This document shows, piece by piece, positions 1 through 6,861 of a stretch of 64,000 nucleotides of DNA. Both the position numbers and the translations under genes were made by a program. Below the pieces are notes generated by a model. That model had not been told where the DNA came from and did not search any database. It saw nothing but the letters and a program-made list of their open reading frames with translations. Source of the DNA: Vibrio sp. CAU 1672 (lineage in GTDB: Bacteria > Pseudomonadota > Gammaproteobacteria > Enterobacterales > Vibrionaceae); the NCBI RefSeq assembly GCF_029223195.1, contig NZ_JARHUF010000004.1:62001-126000 (forward strand), written 5' to 3'. The first letter of the stretch is position 1. Every line of letters starts with the position of its first letter.

Positions 1-36
1 GGGCTCGTGAAACATCGCCGGAAAAGGTCACGGAAC

Positions 37-82
37 CGCTTAAGGAGCTTTGGGTCACCGGTGACCTAAAGCTCCTTAAGCG
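37..82. repeat. 46-bp near-perfect palindrome at a gene end
   Basis: The two 23-base arms are reverse complements with one G-T type mismatch, centred between bases 59 and 60. It lies 4 bases beyond the stop codon of the leftward gene ending at 87, where a transcription terminator is expected. No T-run follows it on the minus strand, so it may act with a gene arriving from the left, as a Rho-independent-like hairpin, or as an mRNA 3'-end stabiliser. Confidence 0.6.
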
Positions 83-86
83 TGGT

Positions 87-989
87 TTACACGCTGTGAC
101 TGACGCTGCCGCCACCCTCTGAGTTAACGATAAACTTCTGATTTAACAAGCTAATGAGCTGGTCTTGGTATTGGGGATTGGCTTTATGACCCAGTAGCGT
201 GCACAGTTCGTTGCCGGTGGGAGTGAAGCGGTAATACAGCAAACGAACTCCTTTGCTGTTGGCCTGCAGCGCTAAATTTTTCCCTTGATAGCTGAGATGC
301 AGTGGGGTCTCTACGCCAATCTCACCGGACTCCAGTTCGGTGCTGTGCAGTAAACCAAGCTCGATCAACACCAGCAAGCTTGAGTAAGGTAACTGGAAAC
401 TGCCGAGGTTGATATGCTGACTCTGTTCTCTTTTCCCCAGCCGGAACAACCCATTGTGGGCTTTATATCCCAGTAGCAGTTTGCGACTTTGCTCGCCGCC
501 AAAGCTGCAGGCCAGTGTTGCAGCGCGTTGTAAAATCTGCGCTTCCTTGGGCGTCATGTCCCGCAAAATTTTCAGTGATTTGACCGAGGTTGAACCCGGG
601 TTGGTTACTTCACGCTTGAGTACCTGGGCCCACAGTTTCTGCATCGACGGGTTGTGGATGTCCTGTGCCATATCAAAAAAACGGTGTAGCCAGTCCTGGT
701 CGGGCTCGCCGGCGGTCTCATCCCGGCAACTGCCGTGAGCCAGCTTGAGGACTTTTTCCAGGTTTTTTTGTCTGAGCTCCTGGTAGCGCTGCGCACGCAG
801 CTGGGCCCTTTCCAATGCAGGTTTGGCAGGCGGCTCGGATTGCAGCAGAGCATCGACGCCGTGGCTTTGCGCGATGGCCAGAATACGGGTGGCACTGTCT
901 TTGATATAGCTCGACTTCTTGTCTTGCGTATCTTTACCGGCATGGGGTTGATGTTCGATAACGACGGGTTGTTTAGTTGATTCAGCCAT
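87..989 (-). CDS. TIGR03899-like (DUF2806) family protein
   Basis: A 300-residue cytoplasmic protein without signal peptide or membrane segment. It resembles the conserved gammaproteobacterial family annotated as TIGR03899; no biochemical role is known to me. The N-terminal third is charged and rich in K, E, Q and R (possibly helical), the middle contains a motif around WLHRFFDMAQDIHNP, and the C-terminal part looks like a winged-helix-like alpha/beta region (around residues 220-290). I start at the ATG at 989 because AGGAAG sits about 7 bases upstream; an ATG seven codons earlier (1010) has no good ribosome site. It is followed by a 46-bp palindrome and is divergent from a microprotein gene. 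Family assignment is from memory of the family; function unknown. Confidence 0.75.
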   Translation of the reverse strand: MAESTKQPVVIEHQPHAGKDTQDKKSSYIKDSATRILAIAQSHGVDALLQSEPPAKPALERAQLRAQRYQELRQKNLEKVLKLAHGSCRDETAGEPDQDWLHRFFDMAQDIHNPSMQKLWAQVLKREVTNPGSTSVKSLKILRDMTPKEAQILQRAATLACSFGGEQSRKLLLGYKAHNGLFRLGKREQSQHINLGSFQLPYSSLLVLIELGLLHSTELESGEIGVETPLHLSYQGKNLALQANSKGVRLLYYRFTPTGNELCTLLGHKANPQYQDQLISLLNQKFIVNSEGGGSVSHSV

Positions 990-1090
990 ACTTCTTCCTA
1001 CCAAGAGCAAGCGTGATGGAGAAAAGTGCCATCACCGCATCCAATGTACACCGGAACGCAGCGCTCAGCCAGTGAAGCTGGTCGGCATTT

Positions 1091-1120
1091 TTACAAAATT
1101 GGGCTACTCAAGATGATAAT
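1091..1120 (+). promoter_or_regulatory. candidate sigma-70 promoter for the 34-aa ORF
   Basis: TTACAA (1091-1096), an 18-base spacer and GATAAT (1115-1120) lie 38 bases before the ATG at 1158. This is the only reasonable hexamer pair I see in the gap. The call is by eye. Confidence 0.4.
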
Positions 1121-1157
1121 AAATTGTTAAGGTTGTTATCGTTATTTAGGAGGGCTT

Positions 1158-1262
1158 ATGAAGTATTCCGGAGAGAATAAAGCGAAAAAGCACTTGTCGA
1201 TAGCGCTTCTTTTGGTGTTGTATGTCGCGGTATTAGTCTACTTATCCCAGTATATTCATTGA
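1158..1262 (+). CDS. 34-residue single-span membrane microprotein
   Basis: A short ORF with a strong ribosome binding site (AGGAGGG, 1149-1155, 3-8 bases before ATG). The product begins with a charged, lysine-rich segment (MKYSGENKAKKH) followed by about 18 hydrophobic residues (SIALLLVLYVAVLVYLS) and a short tail (QYIH), the layout of a single-pass inner-membrane small protein with the N terminus in the cytoplasm (positive-inside rule). A weak hairpin, GGGCG/CGCCC at 1274-1291, follows it. It sits alone between two leftward units and is transcribed the other way. I do not recognise the family; similar tiny membrane proteins often bind larger transporters or stress factors, but nothing here shows a partner. 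The good Shine-Dalgarno, promoter-like hexamers and coherent topology are the support. Confidence 0.6.
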   Translation: MKYSGENKAKKHLSIALLLVLYVAVLVYLSQYIH

Positions 1263-1314
1263 GCCGCTACAAAGGGCGCCAATCGACGCCCGGTGCTTAT
1301 GGTAAGGTTAGGGA

Positions 1315-1806
1315 CTACTGGTCGTCGTAGGCCTCAATCGCCGTACCCTCGATAATGTATGCAGTTTCGGCCAGTTCATGGTTCATTACTTCGGTCTTTA
1401 ACGTACCGACCACATAAATCACATCCCACAGCTCTTGTACTGGCGCGCCAGCCGGAAACTTGACATAGATAATTTGGTTTGGCGGCGGCGGCGGGACGTG
1501 AATACACGCGCCAAAGTAAGGCACCAATAAAAATTCGGTGATCATGTTGGCATCGCCTTCCAGAGGGATCACGAATCCCGGAATTTTCACCTCACTGCCA
1601 TTCAACTCCGGGCGAACGTTGCCCATTTTCGATTGCTGCACCGCCTCACCCGAATGATCCATGGCCGGCATACCGACACTGTCAAACAGGTTACGCTCAG
1701 ACTCCGGGACCAAGTCGATCCAATCCAGTTTCAGCGGCTGGTCGGCCATTGCCGGAGCCGCAGTGAGCCAAAATAGTGCGATAACACTTAAATATCTTTT
1801 AATCAT
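1315..1806 (-). CDS. DUF3299 periplasmic protein, last gene of zinc-uptake operon
   Basis: A 163-residue exported protein: Sec signal peptide (MIKRYLSVIALFWLTAAPAMA, cleaved near ADQ) and a DUF3299 domain with the family's characteristic stretch GSEVKIPGFVIPLEG and a polyproline motif ACIHVPPPPPNQ around residues 100-112. DUF3299 proteins in Vibrio are found with the Zur-regulated ABC system called zrg, for which a role in zinc import or capture has been reported; the individual function of this subunit is not known to me. It begins 7 bases after the permease stop codon, with AAGGA overlapping that stop, so it is surely cotranscribed. Two adjacent ATGs exist (1809 and 1806); the second has the better spacing. 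Confidence 0.85.
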   Translation of the reverse strand: MIKRYLSVIALFWLTAAPAMADQPLKLDWIDLVPESERNLFDSVGMPAMDHSGEAVQQSKMGNVRPELNGSEVKIPGFVIPLEGDANMITEFLLVPYFGACIHVPPPPPNQIIYVKFPAGAPVQELWDVIYVVGTLKTEVMNHELAETAYIIEGTAIEAYDDQ

Positions 1807-1813
1807 CATGTCC

Positions 1814-3073
1814 TTAAATCCTTATTGTCATTCCGTCACTCAATGATTGCTGGTAAGCGCGGAGCGCCGGAATGAAACCAATTACAATGCCTGCGCACTG
1901 CACAAAACCCAGTAACATCCACTCATATGATGAGAGTGTACTTAACGCCAGATGTATCCCGTAGGTTTGTTGTACGATCGGCTGTACCAGTGCCAGTAGG
2001 CCATACAGTCCGGCCACGCCACAGAATATGCCAGATGCGGTGAGTAAACTTGCTTCACTGATCAATAGCGAGAACACGTGGCGGGGGCGAGCGCCCATCG
2101 CACGCAGGATCGCCATTTCACGCCGTCGTTCTTGTAAGCTGGTGAGCAGGCTGCTGAGCATACCGAGCAGGCCTGCCACAACGACAAAGCCGGAGACGGC
2201 CATCAGCGCTTGTTCTGCAACCGACATCATGCCCCACAGTTCGTGCAGGGCTACTCCGGGCATAATCGCACTCAGAGGCTCCCGTGGATAGGTATTGATT
2301 TGTCTTTGCAGGGCAAAAGTCTGGATGCGCGACTTCAGGCCAATTAACATCGCAGTGATCTGTTGTGGCTGAAAGTCTCGGGCATCAAGTTCTTCGGCGC
2401 TGGGGGTGGGACCCAGACGCGCACCGCTTTCCCAGCCGACATGGATTGCCTCAATGGCCTCGAGTGAAACGTGAACCGTTTTATCAACCGGCGTTCCGGT
2501 GGGCGCAAGAATGCCCACCACTGTGAAGGGCAGGTTGTCGTGGCGGCTGAAGCCGACATCGCTGATACCGTGGGCAATGACAAGCTCACTCCCCATCTGA
2601 TAGCCAAGTTGCTTGGCGACATCCGAGCCGAGCACCGCCTCAAATAAGCCGTGGAATGGCTTACCCTGAGAGAAGGTTAGTGGTTGCTTACTTCCGTACT
2701 GGTAATGTTCGAAGTAGCTGCCGTTGGTTCCCATCACCCGGAACCCTTTGTGCGAGTCCCCCAGTGAAATCGGAATTGCCCAATCCACGGCGCGATGGTT
2801 ACTGAATTCCTGGTAGCTTTTCCAGTCGATATTGTTGGTTGCATTGCCAATGCGAAATACTGAGTAAAGCAGCAGGTTAACCGAACCAGAACGGCCACCC
2901 ACAATGAGATCCGTACCGGAGATGGTGTTGGCAAAGCTGTGTTTGGCCTGAGTCCGGATGCGTTCTACCCCGAGTAGCAAGATGACGGAAATCGCCACCG
3001 TCATCACGGTGAGCAAGGCGGTTGCTTTACGGTTCATCAGGCTCTTCCATGCCAGTCTGGCAACAGCGCTCAT
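1814..3073 (-). CDS. ABC transporter permease, FtsX/MacB-like (zrg-type zinc system)
   Basis: A 419-residue inner-membrane protein with the FtsX/LolC layout: one N-terminal transmembrane helix (about residues 17-37), a large periplasmic domain (about 40-280) and three C-terminal helices (about 290-410) containing the conserved cytoplasmic loop LQERRREMAILRAMGARPRHV typical of this family (charged RRREMAxLRAxGA motif). The start at 3073 has GGGAGG 6 bases upstream and overlaps the ATPase stop codon by 4 bases, which indicates translational coupling. Type VII ABC proteins of this kind usually transmit force to periplasmic proteins rather than import a ligand across the bilayer, so in this zinc operon it may act on the His-rich or DUF3299 partners. 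That last step is inference. Confidence 0.88.
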   Translation of the reverse strand: MSAVARLAWKSLMNRKATALLTVMTVAISVILLLGVERIRTQAKHSFANTISGTDLIVGGRSGSVNLLLYSVFRIGNATNNIDWKSYQEFSNHRAVDWAIPISLGDSHKGFRVMGTNGSYFEHYQYGSKQPLTFSQGKPFHGLFEAVLGSDVAKQLGYQMGSELVIAHGISDVGFSRHDNLPFTVVGILAPTGTPVDKTVHVSLEAIEAIHVGWESGARLGPTPSAEELDARDFQPQQITAMLIGLKSRIQTFALQRQINTYPREPLSAIMPGVALHELWGMMSVAEQALMAVSGFVVVAGLLGMLSSLLTSLQERRREMAILRAMGARPRHVFSLLISEASLLTASGIFCGVAGLYGLLALVQPIVQQTYGIHLALSTLSSYEWMLLGFVQCAGIVIGFIPALRAYQQSLSDGMTIRI

Positions 3074-3798
3074 GACAGGCCTCCCGTAGTACTGCACTGG
3101 TTAATTTCAGGCAGGTTGATCGTGCGATCGAACAACGACTCGAGGGTCGGGTCATGGCTGACAAACACTAAGGTGGCATTGACCTGGTTGGCTTGTTCCA
3201 TCAGCAGCTCAATAAAGGCCATTCTGTTGTCATGATCCAGCGCTGAGGTTGGTTCATCAGCAATTACTAACCCTGGGTGGCCCATCAGCGCACGGGCTGC
3301 AGCGACTCGTTGTTGCTGACCAATGCTCAGTTCAGAAACCGGTTTGGTGTGCAGTTCTTCGGGCAGATGAAGCCGTGCCAGCAGCCCTGTGGCATGCTCG
3401 GTCAGGGCTTGCAACGAGGCACCTGGCGCAACCCGGTTGCGCCTTGCCTGGCTAAACTGGCAGGGCAGCAGGACATTTTCAACCACATTTAAATATGGCA
3501 GCAGGTTAAATTGTTGGAAGATATAACCGATGTGCTCAGCACGGAACTTGTCTCTTTGACTCGCGGCTAAGCCCGCCAAATCCGTACCCAATACAGATAA
3601 AGATCCAGAGCTGAGGGTATTAATGCCGGTCAGCAGGGCCAGCAGCGTCGATTTGCCGCACCCACTCGGGCCTTTGATAAAGACATGTTCGCCAGTAGCA
3701 ATATGCAAGTGCGGGATATTAATGGTCGTGCTATCTGAGCCGGGCCAGACAAACCGGGCATCATTAAGCTCCACAACGTTGGAGATGGTATCCGTCAT
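3070..3798 (-). CDS. ABC transporter ATPase, LolD/MacB-like (zrg-type zinc system)
   Basis: A 242-residue ATP-binding subunit. Walker A GPSGCGKST (about residues 39-47), Q-loop in FQQFNLLPYLNV, ABC signature LSIGQQQR (a variant of LSGGQ with Ile for the first Gly), Walker B LVIADEPTSALD and the H-loop in VFVSHDP are all present. It belongs to the LolD/FtsE/MacB group that pairs with FtsX-type permeases, as found immediately downstream. Together with the His-rich ZrgA upstream and DUF3299 downstream this reproduces the Vibrio zrg gene set reported to support growth in low zinc. The gene ends in a 4-base overlap with the permease start. Confidence 0.9.
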   Translation of the reverse strand: MTDTISNVVELNDARFVWPGSDSTTINIPHLHIATGEHVFIKGPSGCGKSTLLALLTGINTLSSGSLSVLGTDLAGLAASQRDKFRAEHIGYIFQQFNLLPYLNVVENVLLPCQFSQARRNRVAPGASLQALTEHATGLLARLHLPEELHTKPVSELSIGQQQRVAAARALMGHPGLVIADEPTSALDHDNRMAFIELLMEQANQVNATLVFVSHDPTLESLFDRTINLPEINQCSTTGGLS

Positions 3799-3850
3799 AG
3801 TTAATCACCAAAGCAATAGCGTGTAAGTGGGTACTTACACGCTGATTGAG

Positions 3851-4495
3851 TTATTTGATTGCGATCTGGGCGTTCTCTTTACTCAGCCTGGTGGCGGACT
3901 GAGTCGTGTCAGTGAACAGGTTGACACTGATCGATTCTGTGCCCGGGAAATGCTCGAACCACCCGGTTTTGATGTTGCTCAGCTCTGCAACCTGTTCACA
4001 CAGGAAGCGGTACTCAACGCTGAACTCGCCATGACCCGCGTGGCCGTGATCTTCATGGTCATTGTGATTATCGTGGTCATGGTGGTCATCATGATCATGG
4101 TGTGCATGTTCATCATGATCGTGGTGTTCATCGTGTTGTTGGTCGCTGTGCGCATGTTTGTCGTGGCCATTACCACCGAGTGTATGTGTCGCGTGTGCTT
4201 GTGCAACTTGGCACTTTGCTTGTGCGTTGATGGTGAACAGGGCACTGGCGTCCTCTAACGTCGCCATTGCTTGTTTCAGCGCCTGTTCTTGCTTGGCATT
4301 TTCCGGTGCATGTTCGAAACCGACAACATCAGCCCCCGGAGCCGTGACTTCAACTAAAAGATCTTTGCCGTCCTGGGCAATGTTGAGTTCAACGTGTCCA
4401 TGAACGTGAGCACTGTGCTGACGGTATTCATCGGCAACTGCCGTAGCAGATAGAGACAGGCCGATAACAAGAGCCAAAGCAGATTTAGATGGCAT
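3851..4495 (-). CDS. zrgA: ZrgA-like His-rich periplasmic metal-binding protein (DUF2796)
   Basis: A 214-residue exported protein with a signal peptide ending near AVADEYRQ (residue 22), a conserved first half (HSAHVHGHVELNIA and VTAPGADVVGFEHAPE) and a striking His/Asp-rich segment at residues 101-156 with about 20 His in about 55 residues, then a conserved C-terminal part with FSVEYRFLCEQ. This is the DUF2796/ZrgA family. The His-rich stretch is expected to bind Zn2+ and perhaps pass it to an importer. It lies 52 bases upstream of the ATPase gene and downstream of the DUF2607 gene. The coding strand of the His-rich part is a run of CAT/CAC/GAT/GAC codons, so this stretch is low-complexity DNA and could vary in length between strains. 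Confidence 0.88.
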   Translation of the reverse strand: MPSKSALALVIGLSLSATAVADEYRQHSAHVHGHVELNIAQDGKDLLVEVTAPGADVVGFEHAPENAKQEQALKQAMATLEDASALFTINAQAKCQVAQAHATHTLGGNGHDKHAHSDQQHDEHHDHDEHAHHDHDDHHDHDNHNDHEDHGHAGHGEFSVEYRFLCEQVAELSNIKTGWFEHFPGTESISVNLFTDTTQSATRLSKENAQIAIK

Positions 4496-4590
4496 GGTGT
4501 AATCCTAATTTTACTTTAATCATAAATGCGTAATGGTGCGAAGAAACGCCCGAGTAACGCCGTGGTGTTTTGGTATGGATATTCTGATGA

Positions 4591-4890
4591 TTAAGCAAAA
4601 TACGGGGGATCACGCGCCGTGTGACGGACCTTGTGAGAATGAGCTTGCCTTTCTGCGTAATCTGAGTGCGCCGAATGTTGAACTGGTGGTGTCGTGAGTG
4701 CCGGCAGGGCTTGCGCCAGGCCATGTTGTGCTCCGGCAAACATTTGGCAGTGGTGGTGGCTGTGGTGTTCTGGCACCAGATCGAGCTGATGGGAGATGGT
4801 GGCAAAGTTCCATGCAATCAGCAACGCGACACTGAACAGTACAACAGTGCGACGCCAATGATGTGTGATTGCTTGCCAGCGAGAATGCAT
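4591..4890 (-). CDS. DUF2607-like His-rich small protein, first gene after Zur box
   Basis: A 99-residue protein with an N-terminal hydrophobic segment (VVLFSVALLIAWNFATIS, about residues 16-33), so membrane anchored or exported, followed by His-rich stretches (EHHSHHHCQMF; HSDYAERQAHSHKVRH). It fits the DUF2607 family that accompanies Vibrio zrg genes. I start at the ATG at 4890: it lies 24 bases downstream of the Zur palindrome, while the upstream ATG at 4914 would lie inside that operator. The adjacent Shine-Dalgarno (GTAGG) is weak. Likely role: small periplasm-facing metal-binding protein of the zinc-starvation response; the exact function is unknown. Confidence 0.7.
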   Translation of the reverse strand: MHSRWQAITHHWRRTVVLFSVALLIAWNFATISHQLDLVPEHHSHHHCQMFAGAQHGLAQALPALTTPPVQHSAHSDYAERQAHSHKVRHTARDPPYFA

Positions 4891-4913
4891 CCTACAGCCC
4901 AATATGATACCCA

Positions 4914-4930
4914 ATGTTATAATATAACAT
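4914..4930. promoter_or_regulatory. Zur operator (zinc-uptake repressor box)
   Basis: ATGTTATAATATAACAT is a 17-bp palindrome centred at 4922 and matches the core of the gammaproteobacterial Zur consensus (GAAATGTTATAATATAACATTTC). It lies just upstream of the leftward operon encoding His-rich proteins and an ABC system, and its A/T core can also serve as -10 region. Zinc-loaded Zur would block transcription here. Confidence 0.87.
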
Positions 4931-5020
4931 CCATTTTCGCTAAAAGTTCACTCTTTTGTCAGTCTGGCGCAAATTATGTCGGTAGGTCGGAGAAGGCGGA
5001 TTTAAAGCCGGGGAGAGAGG

Positions 5021-5049
5021 GGTTCCTGCCCCACGGTGAGCAAGGAACC
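5021..5049. repeat. inverted repeat downstream of ytfJ
   Basis: Perfect 7-base arms GGTTCCT and AGGAACC separated by 15 bases, 10 bases beyond the ytfJ stop codon. No T-run follows on the minus strand. It may end ytfJ transcription before the Zur-controlled promoter. Confidence 0.4.
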
Positions 5050-5058
5050 AGTAGCGAT

Positions 5059-5610
5059 TTAGATATTCTGCTTGATAAGACCTAGCACCTGGTTGATCTC
5101 ATCGGTAGACAGCGCGCCTTCTTTGATGAACAAGATCTTGCCTTGCTTATCTTGCACGATGATAGCGGAGCTTTGTTCCTGCAGCGCCCAGGAGCTAGCG
5201 ACGATGCCGTTTTCATCTAACACCATTGACGACCAGGGAAACTCTTTTTTGCTGTCTTGGGCCGACGATTTGACAAATGAACCGGTCCCCCAGATGGCGT
5301 CATCCTGATTGATAATCGTGGTGGTCTGGTAGTTCTCTGGCGGAAACTGTGCCGCAGTGATCGCGGTCATCAGCGGGGCATTCATTTCTTTGGCGCTGCT
5401 GCGTCCGGCGATCGCCTGGATCACACGGACTTTACCGGTCATGTGTTGTGTCGCCCAAGGTTGAAAGGCTGTGCCGTCACCCTGGAGCACGATTTCACCG
5501 TAAGCTTGCACTTCGGCACTTGGGAGCGTACTGCCGACCGAGAGGTTATGGGCTAGGGCCAGGCCCGGAGAAAATGCGAACAAAAGCGGGAGGAGAGTCT
5601 TAGTTTTCAT
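5059..5610 (-). CDS. ytfJ: YtfJ-family periplasmic protein
   Basis: A 183-residue exported protein: signal peptide MKTKTLLPLLFAFSPGLALA, then a thioredoxin-like/peroxiredoxin-like fold typical of YtfJ (VGSTLPSAEV, AWATQHMTGKVRVIQAIAGR-type segment, DENGIVASSW, IIVQDKQGKILFIKEG). There is no CxxC pair, so it is not a classical thioredoxin; the family is annotated only as uncharacterised. I use the ATG at 5610 so the signal peptide starts correctly; an ATG five codons upstream has no ribosome site. The gene is divergent from ytfK, as the E. coli names ytfJ-ytfK suggest, and the following msrA-tamA-tamB-ytfP order is also shared with E. coli. Confidence 0.85.
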   Translation of the reverse strand: MKTKTLLPLLFAFSPGLALAHNLSVGSTLPSAEVQAYGEIVLQGDGTAFQPWATQHMTGKVRVIQAIAGRSSAKEMNAPLMTAITAAQFPPENYQTTTIINQDDAIWGTGSFVKSSAQDSKKEFPWSSMVLDENGIVASSWALQEQSSAIIVQDKQGKILFIKEGALSTDEINQVLGLIKQNI

Positions 5611-5715
5611 ATTGTTATGTTCCATATGTGGTTAAAACGCTCCGATTATAGCCTGTCACTGAATAAAAATGTAGACCGTCATTAACAATAATTTAACGTA
5701 CAAGGTTTGGTAATG

Positions 5716-5743
5716 TTGCGCAGGCGTTAATATTTGCTAGAAT
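5716..5743 (+). promoter_or_regulatory. sigma-70 promoter of ytfK
   Basis: TTGCGC (5716-5721), a 16-base spacer and TAGAAT (5738-5743), 68 bases before the ytfK ATG. Read by eye. Confidence 0.5.
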
Positions 5744-5810
5744 AGGCGCGACGCAACGATTGCCGGAATAGAGCAGTTGATATGCACTCAAAAGGATATT
5801 GAGGTTGGTT

Positions 5811-6011
5811 ATGTTACGTGAGTTTGCGGTCTATCGTCCCCATCAGGTGGCGCGCTTTGTTAAGACGTGGTTTAAAGGTACCTTTGCGATTGATGGTATT
5901 GGTGAGTTCCGTTTTGATAATGGAAAAGTGCTGCTACCGGATATTAATGATGCGAAACAGTTGTCGGTGTTTAAAGAAGTGAATCAATTGATCGCCACAC
6001 TGGCAGTATGA
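5811..6011 (+). CDS. ytfK: DUF1107 protein, YtfK
   Basis: A 66-residue basic cytoplasmic protein that aligns along its length with E. coli YtfK (QVA-FVKTWFKG, GEFRFDNGKVLLP, LSVFKEVNQ). In E. coli YtfK has been reported to interact with SpoT and tilt it towards (p)ppGpp accumulation under phosphate or fatty-acid starvation; the same role here is inference. The ATG at 5811 has GAGG 6 bases upstream; an in-frame TTG at 5799 is less likely. It is a single-gene transcript with its own promoter and a strong intrinsic terminator. Confidence 0.88.
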   Translation: MLREFAVYRPHQVARFVKTWFKGTFAIDGIGEFRFDNGKVLLPDINDAKQLSVFKEVNQLIATLAV

Positions 6012-6021
6012 TCTGATGGAG

Positions 6022-6050
6022 AAAAAGAGCGATCTGGTCGCTTTTTTTTT
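6022..6050 (+). terminator. intrinsic terminator of ytfK
   Basis: AGCGA/TCGCT stem with a 5-base loop, A-tract before it and nine T after it. Also suitable, in reverse, for the converging msrA message. Confidence 0.85.
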
Positions 6051-6054
6051 GTGT

Positions 6055-6693
6055 CTATGGTTGAAGGTCCGGCGGAAAACAAACACTGGTGCCGCCTAAA
6101 CCACAGTAGCCCTGAGGATTTTTGGCCAGATATTGCTGGTGGTAGGTTTCGGCGTAGTAATACGGGCCTGCCGGTACAATTTCGGTGGTGATGGCGCTGC
6201 GCTGCGCCTCCGTCAGCGCCTGTTGGTAGCGCTGTTTAGAAGCTTCGGCAATGGTTTGTTGGTGTGGGGAATAAGTATAGACAGCGGAGCGGTACTGGGT
6301 GCCGAGATCATTCCCCTGGCGCATGCCCTGGGTGGGATCGTGCTGCTCCCAAAATGTCGCCAGAAGCTGTTGTAAAGTGAGCACTCGCTCATCAAAAATC
6401 ACCCGGACCACTTCGGCATGCCCTGTTTTTCCGCTGCAGACCTCTTCATAAGTTGGATTGGGGGTATACCCGCCGGCGTAGCCGACGGAGGTTGAGATCA
6501 CGCCCTCTAGTTGCCAAAACAAGCGTTCAGCCCCCCAGAAGCAGCCCATGGCCAGTAAAATCTGTTGTTGATGCTCGTCGGGCTGAGCGGTTAAGCGGGT
6601 GTGATTCACGAAGTGAACGTCGTTGATGGCCATCGGCTCGTCCCGGCCTGGCAGGGCATCATCTATACTGATCATGGTCTGTTTGTTGAGCAT
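6055..6693 (-). CDS. msrA: peptide methionine sulfoxide reductase MsrA
   Basis: Reduces the S-epimer of methionine sulfoxide in proteins and free Met using thioredoxin. The 212-residue protein has the catalytic motif GCFWG with the nucleophilic Cys at residue 51, the downstream family motifs ([34 protein letters not shown]) and the C-terminal resolving-cysteine segment [10 protein letters not shown]. Its length and Cys51 position match E. coli MsrA. Start at 6693 with AAGGA about 9 bases upstream; an upstream ATG at 6714 would add seven residues. It is divergent from tamA, an arrangement shared with E. coli. Confidence 0.95.
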   Translation of the reverse strand: MLNKQTMISIDDALPGRDEPMAINDVHFVNHTRLTAQPDEHQQQILLAMGCFWGAERLFWQLEGVISTSVGYAGGYTPNPTYEEVCSGKTGHAEVVRVIFDERVLTLQQLLATFWEQHDPTQGMRQGNDLGTQYRSAVYTYSPHQQTIAEASKQRYQQALTEAQRSAITTEIVPAGPYYYAETYHQQYLAKNPQGYCGLGGTSVCFPPDLQP

Positions 6694-6861
6694 GTTAGGT
6701 GTCCTTGTGTACATGTCTTATATCGGCAAAGGTTGTCACTCTGATCGAGTCTGAGGCGGCGCTGACACACAATGACGGAAAGCTATTTATATTACAGACT
6801 TAGCCTGTAATTGGCGGTATGATTGTTTACGTTAATTTAACCTTATCCGATTAAAAAAAGC

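Noticed and set aside
3-122. Open frame at the left edge on the plus strand ending TGA at 120-122
   Set aside because: It runs through the 46-base palindrome and overlaps the end of the opposite gene. The short peptide has no recognisable domain; it may be the tail of a gene from the left but cannot be supported.
3827-4258. 143-residue plus-strand ORF rich in Met, Ile and Val
   Set aside because: It is the antisense of the His/Asp-rich part of zrgA: CAT and GAT codons read backwards give ATG, ATC and GTC. Not a real membrane protein.
4666-5085. 139-residue plus-strand ORF over the Zur region
   Set aside because: It crosses the Zur operator and the ends of two minus-strand genes, and has no domain or ribosome site.
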